In this document: positions 36,157 through 48,370 of the stretch, one piece after another
Layout of the letters: every line of letters starts with the position of its first letter
Position numbering within the stretch: the first letter of the stretch is position 1
Assembly: GCA_013398055.1 (NCBI GenBank)
Contig: VZRS01010787.1
Span: 1 to 64,000, forward strand
Source: Ifrita kowaldi
Lineage: Eukaryota > Chordata > Aves > Passeriformes > Cinclosomatidae
Direction of reading: 5' to 3'
DNA length: 64,000 nucleotides
The notes under the pieces: generated by a model
The model's input: the letters and a program-made list of their open reading frames with translations, nothing else
Database searches by the model: none
What the model was told of the DNA's origin: nothing
Made by a program: the position numbers and the translations under genes

Positions 36157-36513
36157 TGTGGCAGCTGGTGAGCCAGTGGTTCAAAGGACAAAGAGAGTCC
36201 ACTGGTAGGACAGTCCCTAGTACAAAAGAACCTCCCCAGGTTAGGGTGAACAAAAGACGCTTCCCCCAGGATGCTTTGCCCTGTTATGTTAATGTGCCCC
36301 AGTTCTGCTTTCCTGGTTGGCTGTTGGCCTCTCCGCCCTTTGTTACCTTGTATGTTTCATGCCCTAGAAAGTTCTCCACTCCCTGTTCCCCCATTGGCCC
36401 TTGCCGCTTGCCATTCCCCCAGAGTTTCCACATTGGCTCCCTTACCCTAGTCCCGCCTGTGTACCGCCCCTGTGCCCTCAGATCATTGGTCTCTGATGCT
36501 CTCTCCACTCCTC

Positions 36514-36520
36514 TATATAA
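36514..36520 (+). promoter_or_regulatory. TATA box of the solo LTR
   Basis: TATATAA within CTCTATATAACCCTGG, at the expected distance (about 65 bp) upstream of the LTR polyadenylation signal. It could still drive rightward transcription if active. Confidence 0.75.
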
Positions 36521-36578
36521 CCCTGGATCCTCCGTTGTTCTCTGCCTTCGTCCCTGGAGCCCTTCATGGTGTGAGTGC

Positions 36579-36584
36579 AATAAA
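36579..36584 (+). terminator. Polyadenylation signal of the solo LTR (AATAAA)
   Basis: Canonical AATAAA in the R region. If the surrounding DNA is an intron of a plus-strand gene, this is a potential premature cleavage site. Confidence 0.75.
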
Positions 36585-37824
36585 CCTCTCCCCTGGAACT
36601 CTATACGAAGACCCTTCCTTCCTCTTTGCCGTCGACCCATTTTAAGGAGCTATCTGTGCATGTACGCATGTGTGAGTGTGTGGTGGTCCTGCTGAGTGGC
36701 TTCGCTTTGGAGATGCCTTCAGGAAGGTCGCGGCACCTCGCGCTCTGGCACCGACAAGCAGCAGTCAGACAGCTCGCAACGCTCCTCTAGTTTGGTGCCA
36801 CCTTTGGTTAGCGTATGTAAACTTGTGATCGGCTTTTACTGTATTTTCTATCCTAATTTAAATTTTATTCACTTCCATAGCATGAAGGGATGCAGAAGGG
36901 GGAGGGTGCATCAGGGGTTATCAGAAAACATACACAGGATTTGCAGACTGGGAATATTGACCTACAAGCAGAAGACAGCAAGGGCCAATTTGACAAGTAC
37001 AGCTCATGGTTCCAGTTTAATTGGGTTGGTTTGAGGCAGAATACTGTTCCACTCTTTTATGCATTGTTTTTCCAGTCAAGAAATCATCTGCACTTGTGCT
37101 CTTCACTATCTGTCTTCTTCCACACCTCTCTTGCTCCATTTTCACTGCCCTCATCCTGATCATGGCCTAGAGATGTATATGCATTGGTCCATCACTCATG
37201 AGGAGGATTTTTTTGGTTGAAATAAGTCTTCCCAGAAGGGCTAACATAGCATTTATCTTTTATTCTTCCAATTCACTCTGATTGATGCATGAGTTGTTGT
37301 GAATCTGCACATTTAGATATAGCAAAGACTTTTTATCCCCGATGGAAAAACTAAAATGCCATTAAAGCAGAATGTTTGCAGTAATTTTCTGTGTATGTGT
37401 GCATAAAGGCCGTAAGGAGAAGTGGACCTTATCGATTTGGTGGCACTCATTATCCTAGAGCTATTTTTCTCAGGGTCCTTCTACCACAGTTGTAGACTAT
37501 TTTTCTCTTAAAATTTGCTCTGACATGTTTGTGTTTTGGAGGAATTTCCCCTCCACAAGATGAAACACCATCCTGTCATCTAACTTATTTCTTTATTTTT
37601 TTACTTGTGGCAAATTCATGGAAGTTAAATGCTGAATTCATGGTGGGCTTGGAGGAATGCATGATTACATAAACCTTTATGTACTGTTGTGTATTGAAAA
37701 TGTCATCTGTTGATTTTCTGTTCAGGCAAACTAATAGATTAACCCATGCAAGATTTTACATCCCCATGTCATTAATAAAAACAATGTTTTCTAACATCTG
37801 TATCATTGTGTCTTTTTAAAAAGT

Positions 37825-37842
37825 ATTATTATTATTATTATT
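37825..37842. repeat. (ATT)6 microsatellite
   Basis: Six uninterrupted ATT units. Confidence 0.9.
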
Positions 37843-39021
37843 TTCAATATGACCATGTTGGTTTTGTCTTTTGGTAGGTGGAACAAGTAATGATGTTCTG
37901 CAGGGTTAAAACATTCTCTGACACTACCGGGGTATAATTTGTGACTATTGTTGCACAGAGTATAGAGGCAATGGGTGATTTCCATGCTCCCAAGACTCTG
38001 CTCTTCTGAAAGACTAGTATATGTAAAACATCTCCTGGCTGAAGGAAGATTTCAGGAAAAAGCAGATGTAAAAACATGTTTTACAGAAGCATCTATGCTG
38101 GAGGAGTTGGCCTAAACAAACAGGCTTAGCCAACGCCTCAGTGTCTGCACCCACAAAATCTGGAGGGAAATCCCGCTGGGCCGGGTACCAGTTCTCTCTG
38201 AATCATTCCTACTAGGTGGCATCACCATGGGTTGTCATGACCCATCTCCCTGACTTTGCAGCAAGTTTGCCATTTGCAATGGATAGAAGTTGATTTTTTT
38301 CCGTGTTACTATGGTAAGATGTTTACAATCATGGCTCTGGAGGCATCCAAGGCAGAGAAAGGGGGATGAATGTGTGTGCCCAGCATGGAGCTGGGCTAGT
38401 ACTCATCACCTGGGCAAGATACATGCTGCTCTTTGGAGCAGTTGCAGCTGAGATACTGCTGTGCTGATGCTGGAGTATTTAGGTCTCTGGAAAAGATTTG
38501 GTTGCCATTCAGTTGGATTTCCTTCAAAAATAACCCCAAAGCTTTTTGGATGATGAGAGAAGCTTAAGGCATGGTTTGCAGGGAAGCATCTCCTCTGGAT
38601 CTGAGCAAAGGAGGTGAGGCAGCCTGATTTGGTAGTGATTTTGGCATGTGCCCTTCTGCTGCATCTCCTGGAGGTAGGGAGGCTTCTGCTTAGGTGCTGG
38701 GATACAGGAAAGCCTGCAGGAAACCTTTCCTGTAAGCTGTGCCTATTTTAAAAATTAATCCGTGTATTCTTAATTTAAATTTATCTTGCCTCTCACATGC
38801 TTAAAGCTTCTCTACCTGAAATGTGCAATGGAGAACCATTCTGCAGGGATCTGTAGGTTAAAAAAAAACTCAAACAAGGCATTTCCATGGACACACTAAT
38901 TTTTATTTGCTAAAGTCAGAGACTATGATTGGACTCTGTGTCCCCCAGGAACTTGTTAAGAGCAGATATACTCTCTAAAGACTTAATGACCAGAAGCATT
39001 TTCCTTCTGTTTCACAACTAC

Positions 39022-39037
39022 TTTTTTTTTTTTTTTT
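39022..39037 (+). repeat. Poly-T tract (16 T)
   Basis: Sixteen consecutive T residues. Confidence 0.9.
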
Positions 39038-39104
39038 AAGTGATTGCTTGTAAAACATGGGCAAAATGTAAAGCTGAAAGGAAGAGAAGCCAGGAATGCT
39101 AAAA

Positions 39105-39124
39105 AGAGAGAGAGAGAGAGAGAG
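39105..39124. repeat. (AG)10 microsatellite
   Basis: Ten uninterrupted AG units, following an A run. Confidence 0.92.
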
Positions 39125-39473
39125 TGCTTGCTTGAAGGTGTTGGCCGAGCAGCTGTTCATGCCTCCTATTTAGCATGAATGGAAGACATAGCCCTGATTA
39201 AAAATGGTAGGTAGCAGCTGCACAGCCTGGGCTAAGGATTACCAGATGGTTAACTCTGATTGACTTGTCTCCATGGAGCTCGGTGGGAAGGGAGAAATAG
39301 AATATCTGAAATGTGATGAACATGCTAGGTACACAATTTTTTTATAATGAATGTGCCAGATTTGTTTACATGCTTCTTGAATAAAATATGGCTGCTAGTT
39401 TGACTTAAGACAGACATCTTTAGTACATGCTATGTTGCAAAACCTTGCTCTTTTGATTGTAGGTGTGATGATT

Positions 39474-39503
39474 CCCCCTCATCTCTCCCCCCCCCACACC
39501 CCC
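39474..39503. repeat. C-rich tract
   Basis: C5, an 8-nt pyrimidine-rich spacer, C9, ACA, C5. Borderline for a minus-strand G-quadruplex because one loop is eight bases long. Confidence 0.7.
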
Positions 39504-41967
39504 GTGCTGTGATACAGCAGAAAATAATTGGTTGACAGAATGTTGATTCTGCAGCACGGGGAGGATTTGCACAGATGGGAGTCAAAATATGTCTCCTTGC
39601 CTTATGCTAATGCCACCACAAAGGTTAGGGAGAAGTTCAGAACTGAATGTGGAATCTTTGTGCTGCTTTAGCTGTTGCAAAGTGTTTAAAGCGGTACCTG
39701 GAGGAAGAAGATCTGGGTCCAAATGCTCTTGTGTATGTGCTCCCTCTGTTTTGCAGCAAAAGGGTACCAGCAATTGCTACGTATTCATAGTACCACAGTG
39801 CCTATGCGGTTGCTTTTCCTTGACATGTGCCTACGGTGGCCAAAGTGGGATTTTTTTCCTACCCTGGAAAGGGCTAAAAATCACAGATATCTCTAAAAAT
39901 ACCGTGGCAAGAGGATGATGCATCAACATGATTCCAAACAGCATTTTCTTAAGGGACGTGGCCATATTTCTCACAAGTGCCAAACAATTGTCCCTTGTTT
40001 GAACAATATGTTCTGCAGAGGCTGTAGCCATATGCAAGGTGGTGAATGCCTCATAAAACCTGCTTTTGGGGTGGCGGAAGAAAGTGGGAATTGGTCAGTC
40101 AAGGGCCAGAACGGCTCACCCACCTCTTCTGGACAGTCCCTGGGAAGCAGCAGCCCCATTACTTAGTTTCCCTTCCCCTCTGTTTGATCTCAGCTCCTTT
40201 TGTTTGGGCAGCAGCTCTCACAGTGTGTTTTTGGAGGAGTCCTGCAGCTGTGGCACCCTCAAGGCCATGGGGTTCATGGGCAAGCAGTACCTCACTCTTC
40301 AGTCTTTAGTTCCATGTGACTGCCCTGACTTGCACGGGAGATGGAAAATTGCAGGTAACTAGCAATAGAGGCCAGTAATTTGGAAAGTAATACTTTGGCA
40401 TGTATTTAGGAAAAAAAGTTGTAGTAACAGTGAATAATTTAGAAATGCCGAGATAGATACCATGTTTGAGGGAATGTGTCACCTCCAGCTGTGGGAGACA
40501 TTGATCGTGTGTTTCTTTATCCTCTGTGTTGAACATTTTTACTTTGTGTTTGCATTACCTTTTTAAAGCAAATTATAAATATGTCGAAAAAATGGAGTTG
40601 TCAGTTGTGCCAAGTCATTTCCTCACATTTGAGTATGAATGGAATTGTGATGCTGATTTTTCTTCATAAATGGTTTTTACCTAGAAAACATTAATTCTGA
40701 ACCTGTGACACGTAGTACTTTATTATTGGTGTCACCTGAATGTTGTCACTGTATACAAACACAAATAAAATGCTAGTTCAAGCTACTGATAGTGAAAATC
40801 AAATGAGGGGTTTTTTACTTGGTTGAGTTTGTTTTGGTTTTTTTGGCAATTATCAGAGCCTCCCTCCTTCCCAAAATACAAAACCAAACCAAGATGCTGT
40901 CTGATTTTTTGGAAGTGGCAGAGTCTTAAAAGCAATGATTTAAAGTCTCATTATACTCAAAACAATAGTGCCAAAGAGGGAAGGTTGGGCTGGTTGCTAC
41001 AACCTCTACCTCTTTGTGGGATTAAATGTTTAGCTGTGGGTTTCATGGTCCTAGCGTAAGGAGCATCCAGGCTCCAAAGACACCAGAGTGTTTCCTGCAT
41101 GTTTCAAGTGCAGAAGGAAAAGCTCATGAGGAAAACAAGCCAATTTTTTCCAGGCTGAGCATGCAGACTGTGAAGTTTGTGGTGGGTTTTGTGAGGGCTT
41201 TTGGTCTCCCCTTGGGAATTGAGCCATTTGGGTGCTGGCATGTGGTGGACACCCACACCTGGCTCTCTCGAGATAGCAGGGTGGTTGTCAGGTGTCCTTG
41301 TATTTCCTTTCTTCTGCATGCTGCTAGAAGTCTAATTTCTGGGGAATACTCATCTTCAGCATGGTGTGCTTCTCAGTGTACAACAAACTGGATTAATCTT
41401 AAGTGTCATAAGCCAGTAATAGATGAAGGTGATAAATCTGTTAGCAGCCCCACTGAAAAGACTGAAATATTCTGCATTTGCGGAGGTTAAGCACTATTTG
41501 TGAAAATACGCACTTATGGTTGGGCCACACCTTGCAAAAAGAGCAAAAGAGGTGGCCAAAGAGTACTGTCCTGCCTGCGTTGGATTTTAAATTGTTTTAT
41601 GACAGTCAGGAAAGGTGAGGAAAAGTGCTGGTGTGATGAGAAACTGCTGTGCAAGAGGGAGACAAAAGAGGGCTTGGTTTTTCAGGTGTATTGGGCGCGC
41701 TTAAAAATAACTCTGCTCTTTAGATGCATGAAGGGGAGAACAGCTGTTTGAGCTAATAAGCCAACTTGGTGTGGCTGTAGGCACCCTGCAGAGAATTGCA
41801 GCATTTGGGAGCACAAAGCTCCTCTGCCATCATGGAGGGAAGAAGAGAAGCAAAGGTAGTTTTGTGAGAAAAGGAAGGAATTGATGAGAGGTGCTGATGC
41901 TGTGCTCACTCAGCAGCATGAAGTGACCCTCACGTTGCTTTCAGCCCTGTGAGAGCCAGGAGGACAC

Positions 41968-42001
41968 GGGATGGAATGGGATGGAATGGAATGGAATGGA
42001 A
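41968..42001. repeat. GGAAT/ATGGA pentamer microsatellite
   Basis: About six five-base units, with two GGG variants at the left end. The GGAAT core is the same as in human satellite II/III, but here it is one short array. Confidence 0.9.
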
Positions 42002-44287
42002 GGTGGTCCTGGTTGCCACAGCTGGGCATTTCCTTGTGTGGCCACCACCATGCTCTCAAGGGGCTGTCACAGAGTGTGGGGCATGGGAGGAGAAAAATCT
42101 GCCCTCTCCTCACACGAAGGTAATTTCTGCCTCAGTGATGCTTGGCAAAGCCACGTGTGAAACAGCCTTCAAGTCTCACTGAAAAAAAGGCATGACTGCC
42201 AAAATTTTGTCTCTTTTGAGTCAGGAAGGAATGTTGAAATCTTGAAAGTCTGTTTGCCTTGAAAAAGATACCAACACCCCAAAACGCAGATCTGGTCAAC
42301 TGAAGTATTTTGATTTTGATGTGTTACACTGTCTTTTTCATGTGTGTATAAATTTTGTAACACAGAATTTTTCAAGCAAAACTGTTCATTTTGAAAACTT
42401 CAGAGCAAGGATTTTGACAATGTAATAAATTTCTGTAGAGAACATGTCATCCTTCCTGTCTATAATTATGTGTGACAAATCAAAGCTTTAAGGGAAAACC
42501 ACACATGCGCAATAATAGTTCTTTGGGAATTTCCTTTCCAGCTGCATCATTTAATACATTATTTCAGTTTTAATAGAAAAGGAAAGGGCTAGTATAGACC
42601 TGTGTATTTTGAGAATCAATGGCAATTCCTCTTGGGGCTCAGTCATCTGGTCTCGTTGGTGGGAGGGGAAGATGGACCTTCTGCTGTCCCAACAGCATTT
42701 GGGGGAATTCTCAGGTATAACTCCTGCCACTAACCCCATTTGACAAGAGCCTTCAGAATGATGGCACCACTGTCACAGTCCCAGTGGGATGTGTGGCTTT
42801 ATCTGTTGAAAAGTGAAGAAGTGTAGAGGCATTTGAATGCAAAGCCAAAACTGATGAGCCAGCAGCTCTGCAGCCTTGGCTCTGTGCAGGTGCCTCATTG
42901 CAGTTGGAAGGGTGAGGAGGGGGCACAGGTGAGGCTGGCAGCTCTTGGAAAGAAATAGGATTCACAAGGTGATCTTGAAAGAAATGCCAGATCTTGGAGA
43001 GTACAGGTTTGCACAGAGGCTCCTCATGGGTGCTGCTGTTTTCCTCCAGAAGCAACAGGCACCTGTGTATCTGCTGTAGGACAGAGAGGACAGGACTGAG
43101 TGCAACCTACCAAAAGTGTGTTCCCAAATGGAGAGGAACCTCTTGTCCCTTGGGGGAAACTGCCCATATGCAGCACTGTGTTCAGTACTAGTGTTGTAGC
43201 TATTATTAATGAGAAAACATGCCTGGCTGTCAGAAAGTGGTCAAAGTGTGTGTGTGGGAGGTGCAGAGCTGCAAATGTTTCTGAAGCTGCCCTTGAAAAT
43301 AAGTGTCTGTGGCCATGGGTTTTTGTGTCATTTACTGCTGCGTGTTGTAAATACCAATAAATGAGAAGAGAAGTGTTAAACCATATTGCTCTGGCACAGT
43401 GTTGTGTTCTGGTGTACAAGGATGCTCAATGAAGTCTCTACCATAAAATATTTTCATTTTATTGAGCTACACATCAATAACTGCTTGATGGCAAACAAAA
43501 GGTATCTGACTGCTGCTTATGACTCCGTGGTAAATGGAACAGATGCAAGTGGGTTTTCATATTAGTGTTGTGTGCTGAGCTTCAGACTTCAGAAGAAATA
43601 GTGCCATCCAAACCTTTTTGCATTCTGTATTTTGCCATTTTACTCTCAGCAAAAACCCTGTCATCTCCATGTCATTCTATCCCAGATAACTGATTGCTTG
43701 ACATTTTCCCAGCAATATTTCTAAGGAGACATTTTGTCCCCAGTGGCATAAACACTGTGAACTAGGATTTCTGCTTTGTAAATCAAGGCCTGGTACTCTG
43801 TACTGAGAATAACGTTTTGCTGTAAATAAAAGCTCGGGGTCCATGTCAGGTGACTACAGCATCCTGCCCTCTGCACTGCAGGATTTGTCTTGGAATGAGT
43901 GTGATGAATTAACTGTTTGGAACTCAGCCTCTACATGTGTAGTTGTTTTATGGGTGCTTGCATGCAATGTAAATCAAATCTCTCTTGCTGGCTGAGTGGT
44001 ACCTTGAATGTAGACAGTAACAGAATTTGTCTTCTTAGAAACTGCCTATTTATCAGCATAAATTCACTATTAAAATGAATTGTTTGCATGGATATAGAAA
44101 AATATGACAATTGATCAGTTTAAGACAAGTAGACATTGATTTTGTGTAAATCTAGTCCATGTTTTGCGATTATAAAGTAATGCAGAATTGGCTTAAAAGA
44201 AATTGCGTCTTTAATGTGTGTGTTTGGCTTAGCCAGATTAATTTACGAAGTAAAATCTTGCCATTGCCCTGCTGCAGTATAGGATAC

Positions 44288-44301
44288 ATCTATATATAGA
44301 T
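44288..44301. repeat. 14-bp perfect palindrome (ATCTATATATAGAT)
   Basis: Self-complementary AT-rich string directly at the left edge of the CR1 fragment. It may reflect local simple sequence at the insertion point. Confidence 0.7.
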
Positions 44302-44391
44302 CCAGTGGGTGACATCCCTGCCCATGGAAGGGGGGTTGGGACTAGAAGATCTTTAAGGTGCCTTTCAACCCAAGCCATTCTGTGATAGATT
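44302..44391 (+). mobile_element. CR1 LINE, 3'-end fragment
   Basis: CCAGTGGGTGACATCCCTGCCCATGGAAGGGGGGTTGGGACTAGAAGATCTTTAAGG and CAACCCAAGCCATTCTGTGAT, here described in pieces over 44302-44388, follow the CR1 3' end closely. The copy is strongly 5'-truncated to about 90 bases with no coding part. Sense on the + strand, like the other three fragments. Confidence 0.93.
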
Positions 44392-47300
44392 ATATATTTT
44401 TAAAGTATATGTAGGGAGAAAATGCATGTATTTACTCATACACATGCATGCACACATACAGAAATTAAGTAGAGAGCACATGTGTAGGAATGACTTTGAA
44501 GTGTCTAGCTTTGAAGTGTCACCTCTGACATCTGAACCAAACCTTAATGTCACAAGATGTCACTCTGCTGCAGTTGGTGTGTGGAGGTGCCAAGAGTAGG
44601 CTGTGTTAGATGAGGCTGGATTAAATCTCATCCGTGCTATACAGGTCATGCGCAGTATGAGTTGGCCTTGGTTGCCCTCCATGCTCCACTATTCACGTTT
44701 CTTTTTGGCTGAATGCTTCTGTGCATCCTTAAGAGTAAGCTATGAATGGGAAATAAAGACCTTTTCTGACCTGGCCATAGAGTGAGCCCTATATTTGGGA
44801 TCATGCATCATGGACATGTGCAGACATCCCAGCATTGATGTCATGATGTGTGTGATCCCTAAAGTTCCGTATTTAAAGCTTGGGTAGCACAGGGAAGCCG
44901 GGCAGCAGGTTTTACGTGCATCTGTGCCTTGCATCCCTGCGTTTTGTGTACAAAAGTAGCATTATCTCTGTGAAAGGTTTCTGCAACTTAAGGTGGTGCT
45001 GAGCTCTAATACTGACCTGGGGGTGTGTAGAGCCACACAGCACTCAGGGCCATTTGCAGATGTGGAGAGGTGCTTCAACACCTTGCTCAGGGCCCAGATA
45101 CATCATCTCTTCTTGTAGTACAAAAATCTCATCACAGGGAATTAGAGTGTTTAGTTCTTCATTGTGTGGTTGAACCAGTTAAGCTGCACTTGGTTTATCC
45201 ACGTGCCCAGATACCTTGATGAATTCATCCTGCCCTACGGCATGTGCACGTTCTGCTGAGAATTAGAGTTATGTTTTTAAATTTCTGGAAAAAAAATCCA
45301 AGTAAACAGAGTTGAGCAATTGATCTGGATTAATGGGGACCAACTCTATTAGCCTAATACAACACTAATCTGATTCCAAACTGTTAACATATTAAAGCTG
45401 CTTAATTATATGTTTGTTTGACATGATGTGGTAATCCTGTATGATTTAGGGTATATTGTCACGGCTCTTGACTTGCAGTGCCTCACCATTGATAAAAACA
45501 CAATTAAAACCCTTTAGTGTGACTTAGGCATTCACTTCACCCTTTGCTGTATTGAAATGTGGCTTGTTGTACGGGCTGCCAAACATCCTCCCTGCTTTAT
45601 AGAAACAGTCACCACCTCCATTTCATGCATGAAAGCAAGGGGCAGGAAAGGCTGGTGTTTGCTTATGCAAGAATGGGTGTCTGAGCTGGGAATTTAATCC
45701 AGGGTTCCTGAGGAGGAGGTCTGGAATTCCTTCTAGATTAAGCCAGTAGGTTAAGGGGTAAGAGGATATAGCGCTTTGATGTATTGGGGTGGTTTTCTGG
45801 TGTTGTGCAGTATTTTCTATCTGATCTGGATGCAGCAGTGTTCCAAAAAATGGAAAGCTTCGTCACATCTGCTCACTGTGAAGAGTGGGATAATGAGATG
45901 CAAAATCAAGGCAGAGCACGAGCCCTCTTTGCTTGTTTGAGCCAGACACTGTCAGAGGAGGAGATGCCTTCCCCAGGAAAATGGCTCAACCATTTCTGAG
46001 GCTCCCTGTGCAAAGGGCCTGATCCTGGGCTTGTGCAGAAGTTGCTGCCCTCCTCCATGGTGGGAGCAGGACCAAACCTGGGACGTTTCTGCCTCACTCA
46101 CTGTGCATTTCTGTGGTGTTTTGCATTTTTCACAGCAGAATTCTTGTGCAGAGTACAGCATCTGTGTGACTCTGCTGAGAATCAGAGAGAGGTGAGAGAT
46201 TTGTGACTCTTCGTGATAAATGAGTTGAACACACCAAGGTCACTTACTATCCAAGATCTCACCAGAACAATTCAGCTTGTATGCCTGTCCTAAAACCACA
46301 GGTAGTACTTCTGCTTTTCAGACTGAAAATCTCTGCTGTCACAGATTTTTTTTTGACATCTCATACAATACCCTTGAGATTTTTCATTGCTATTAGGCAA
46401 GGTTGGTCTGCAGATTTTACATAACATCATCAAAATCAATACAGATTGGAGGCATTTTTACTTACAGCTTTCATTTGAATTGAAAATTTTCAGATTTCTA
46501 AATGCAATTGAAAATCTTGAAGCATTTCTTGCAGCCTTGGTATGAAGATTTTAACTTAAACTTGATATGGGGCTTTGGTGGCTATCCAAAGTGAAAATAT
46601 ACCTGATATGGATGCTAGATAAAGTGATGCCTTGAAAGCAGAGTAAAACATTTCTGGTTTTGTGTCTGTTGAGTTCAGCATCTGCCATGCCTAATCTGCA
46701 AAAAAACCCAAACAAACAACAAAGAAAAAAAACCAAAAAGAAACAACCAACCAAAAAAACAACCAACCAAAAAAACCCCCCAAACACTCAGATTCCAGGG
46801 ATTGATTTATATGAAGATAAGGACAACATCCTCTTTGAACCTAGTGGATAGTGTGTGCTGTGATGGTGCCTTCAGTGGACACCATAGTGACAATCTGCAA
46901 GAATATGATGACATGAGGACCTGCCAGATGGATGCTATGAGTTTTGAGGTGTTTGACAAGGTTCTGACATTGGGATGGATAATCAGAGGGATAGAGAAGA
47001 GGAACAGAAAGTTCTGACTTTCATATGATTCTGAAGGTTTCAAGGACACTAAATTTTTTCACTCAGCAAGGCTTTGTTTGCTTCAGCAAAAGGACCTGGG
47101 GCTTATCGACCAGTAAGGAAGGTCTGTTCCCAGTTAGAGATATTTGCATCCATGGCAGCTCAAATCAGAATAAACAGAGAGTTTTGAGTCCCTCCAGGAG
47201 TGTTTTTCATATGCTGAGGCAGTGTCCAGATGCTGCAAGAATATTTCCTCGTCGATCATCTTCAAAGTGTGGCAATGTCTGTAGGCACCGAGTATAGTGG

Positions 47301-47969
47301 CACCATTCCCAGTGCTGGTGCTGGTTTTGTGTATCCCTGCTCCATGCATGGCATTTCACTGGGAGCCTGGGATAGATTATCTCCTGTGATGACTTTTTTT
47401 TCAGAAGTTCTGGAAGGGGCAGAAGTATTAGTAACTCATACTTTCTCTCTAGTTCTTGCATTGTACTGATTGTGAAATGTCGTGCATGAAGATATAAGAC
47501 TGGAAAGATGATATTCTGAGTTGGTTTTCTTTCTGTTGCTCCTACTTTTTGAGCAGTACCATTTGCTCAGACATCAGGGTAACAGTGCTTTTTACAGTTG
47601 TCACTTACCTTTTTCCAAGATACTCTTTAACTTTCATGTCTTATACCTTGTTTTACATGTCTGGGAGCTAACTGCTTTTCAGCTGGAATTGTGGGGTTGA
47701 TCCAAACAGTTTTTCCTCTGGAAATCTAGATCATAAGTGCTCAGTGGGTTGTTTTTTGATAGTAAAGCAAATGTTGGAATAGTAGGTTTCCCTGTGGCCT
47801 GGGGCAGGCTTGGGTCTCCTTGTTCAGAGACAGCACATGGCACCCTCAAGCCTCCACATCATTCATGGGAACAGGAGTTAAACCTCACCGTGGGGTTGGG
47901 TTCCCTTTTTCTGTAAGGTGACAGGCTGTCAGAGTGACTGTAAACACAGGGGAGTTACCCAGAGGCACC
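44392..47969. other. Unique non-coding sequence; no gene recognised
   Basis: Includes an ATTA/TTAAT-rich stretch at about 45290-45510 that resembles enhancer-type conserved sequence (inference only), and an A/C-rich low-complexity tract at 46699-46786. Confidence 0.55.
46699..46786. repeat. A/C-rich low-complexity tract with a 16-bp unit repeated
   Basis: Almost only A and C. The unit AACAACCAACCAAAAA is repeated twice in tandem near the right end, followed by C6. Simple sequence. Confidence 0.88.
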
Positions 47970-48370
47970 TGAACGGGAACAGAGACAAACAGCACGTGGT
48001 TTTGGAGGGGGAAGTGCCTGCTTTTCTGGTTATATGAGTGGTACGTGTGACAGTCGTCGCCGTGAGTAATAAACAGGCTGATAAAACCGCATTTTGGGAT
48101 CAGATCTGTGTTGATCAGGAAGTTGGTGACACCTGGTGGCCGGCGCTGGCCAAACCCGGGCTCCGCCACCTGACCCAGATTCAGTCGCTGCCCTTTGAAT
48201 AGGCTGCTGCAGAATTAATGCTGTTTTTTGACAAGGGCAAAATGCTCCACGGCAGATTTATTGTTTTCCGAGGTTTTTCAGGGATAAAACCCGTCTGAGG
48301 TAGTTGTGTACAGTGGCGGGAGCATCCGGACTCTGCCGTGGCTCCGTGTCTGCACAGGCAGGATGATGTC
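47970..48370. promoter_or_regulatory. CpG-rich block, possible regulatory island
   Basis: About 16 CpGs between 48050 and 48360, against very few on either side, including CGTCGCCG, GGCCGGCGC and CCCGGGCTCCGCC. The minus strand holds CCACCAGGTGTC (48128-48139), one base from the core of the CTCF consensus; the same site is an E-box-like CACCTG. AT-rich motifs such as GAATTAATGC sit beside it. It may be a small CpG island, insulator or enhancer. No exon is recognised in it. Confidence 0.38.

Larger units (their letters stand above)
36157..36781 (+). mobile_element. Endogenous retrovirus solo LTR, plus strand, about 625 bp
   Basis: Starts TGTGGCAGCT and ends AGCTCGCAACG. The ends form an imperfect inverted repeat, and the final CG is a likely mutated CA. 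Flanking CTCCTC copies mark the insertion. Inside, in order: several ATTGG (inverted CCAAT) boxes at about 36393-36490, a TATATAA box at 36514-36520, and an AATAAA signal at 36579-36584, 65 bp further on; then U5. This is the complete U3-R-U5 order of a retroviral LTR. No gag, pol or env sequence lies next to it, so it is a solo LTR left by recombination between the two ends. The 188-codon open frame covering part of it is incidental. Class assignment to ERVK-like rests on the 6-bp duplication. Confidence 0.85.
36788..44299. other. Unique non-coding sequence with simple repeats; no gene recognised
   Basis: Holds an (ATT)n, an (AG)n, a T16 run, a C-rich tract and a GGAAT-type pentamer repeat (entered separately). 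The 154-codon open frame at 41026-41490 has no recognisable domains. G+T content on the + strand is visibly high around 41.0-41.3 kb. Confidence 0.6.

Noticed and set aside
36129..36695. 188-codon open frame over the LTR
   Set aside because: Lies almost wholly inside the solo LTR and begins outside it; LTR U3/R/U5 sequence does not encode this class of protein.
39474..39503. C-rich tract as a minus-strand G-quadruplex
   Set aside because: One loop is eight bases, outside the usual 1-7 limit, so only a simple-repeat call is justified.
42461..42550. Possible tRNA or other small RNA genes across the window
   Set aside because: I looked for A-box/B-box pairs and GGTTCGA-type arms by eye throughout and found none convincing; a covariance-model scan would be needed to exclude them.
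44288..44301. Palindrome ATCTATATATAGAT as a regulatory site
   Set aside because: AT-rich palindromes arise easily, and this one abuts a CR1 insertion; kept only as a structural note.
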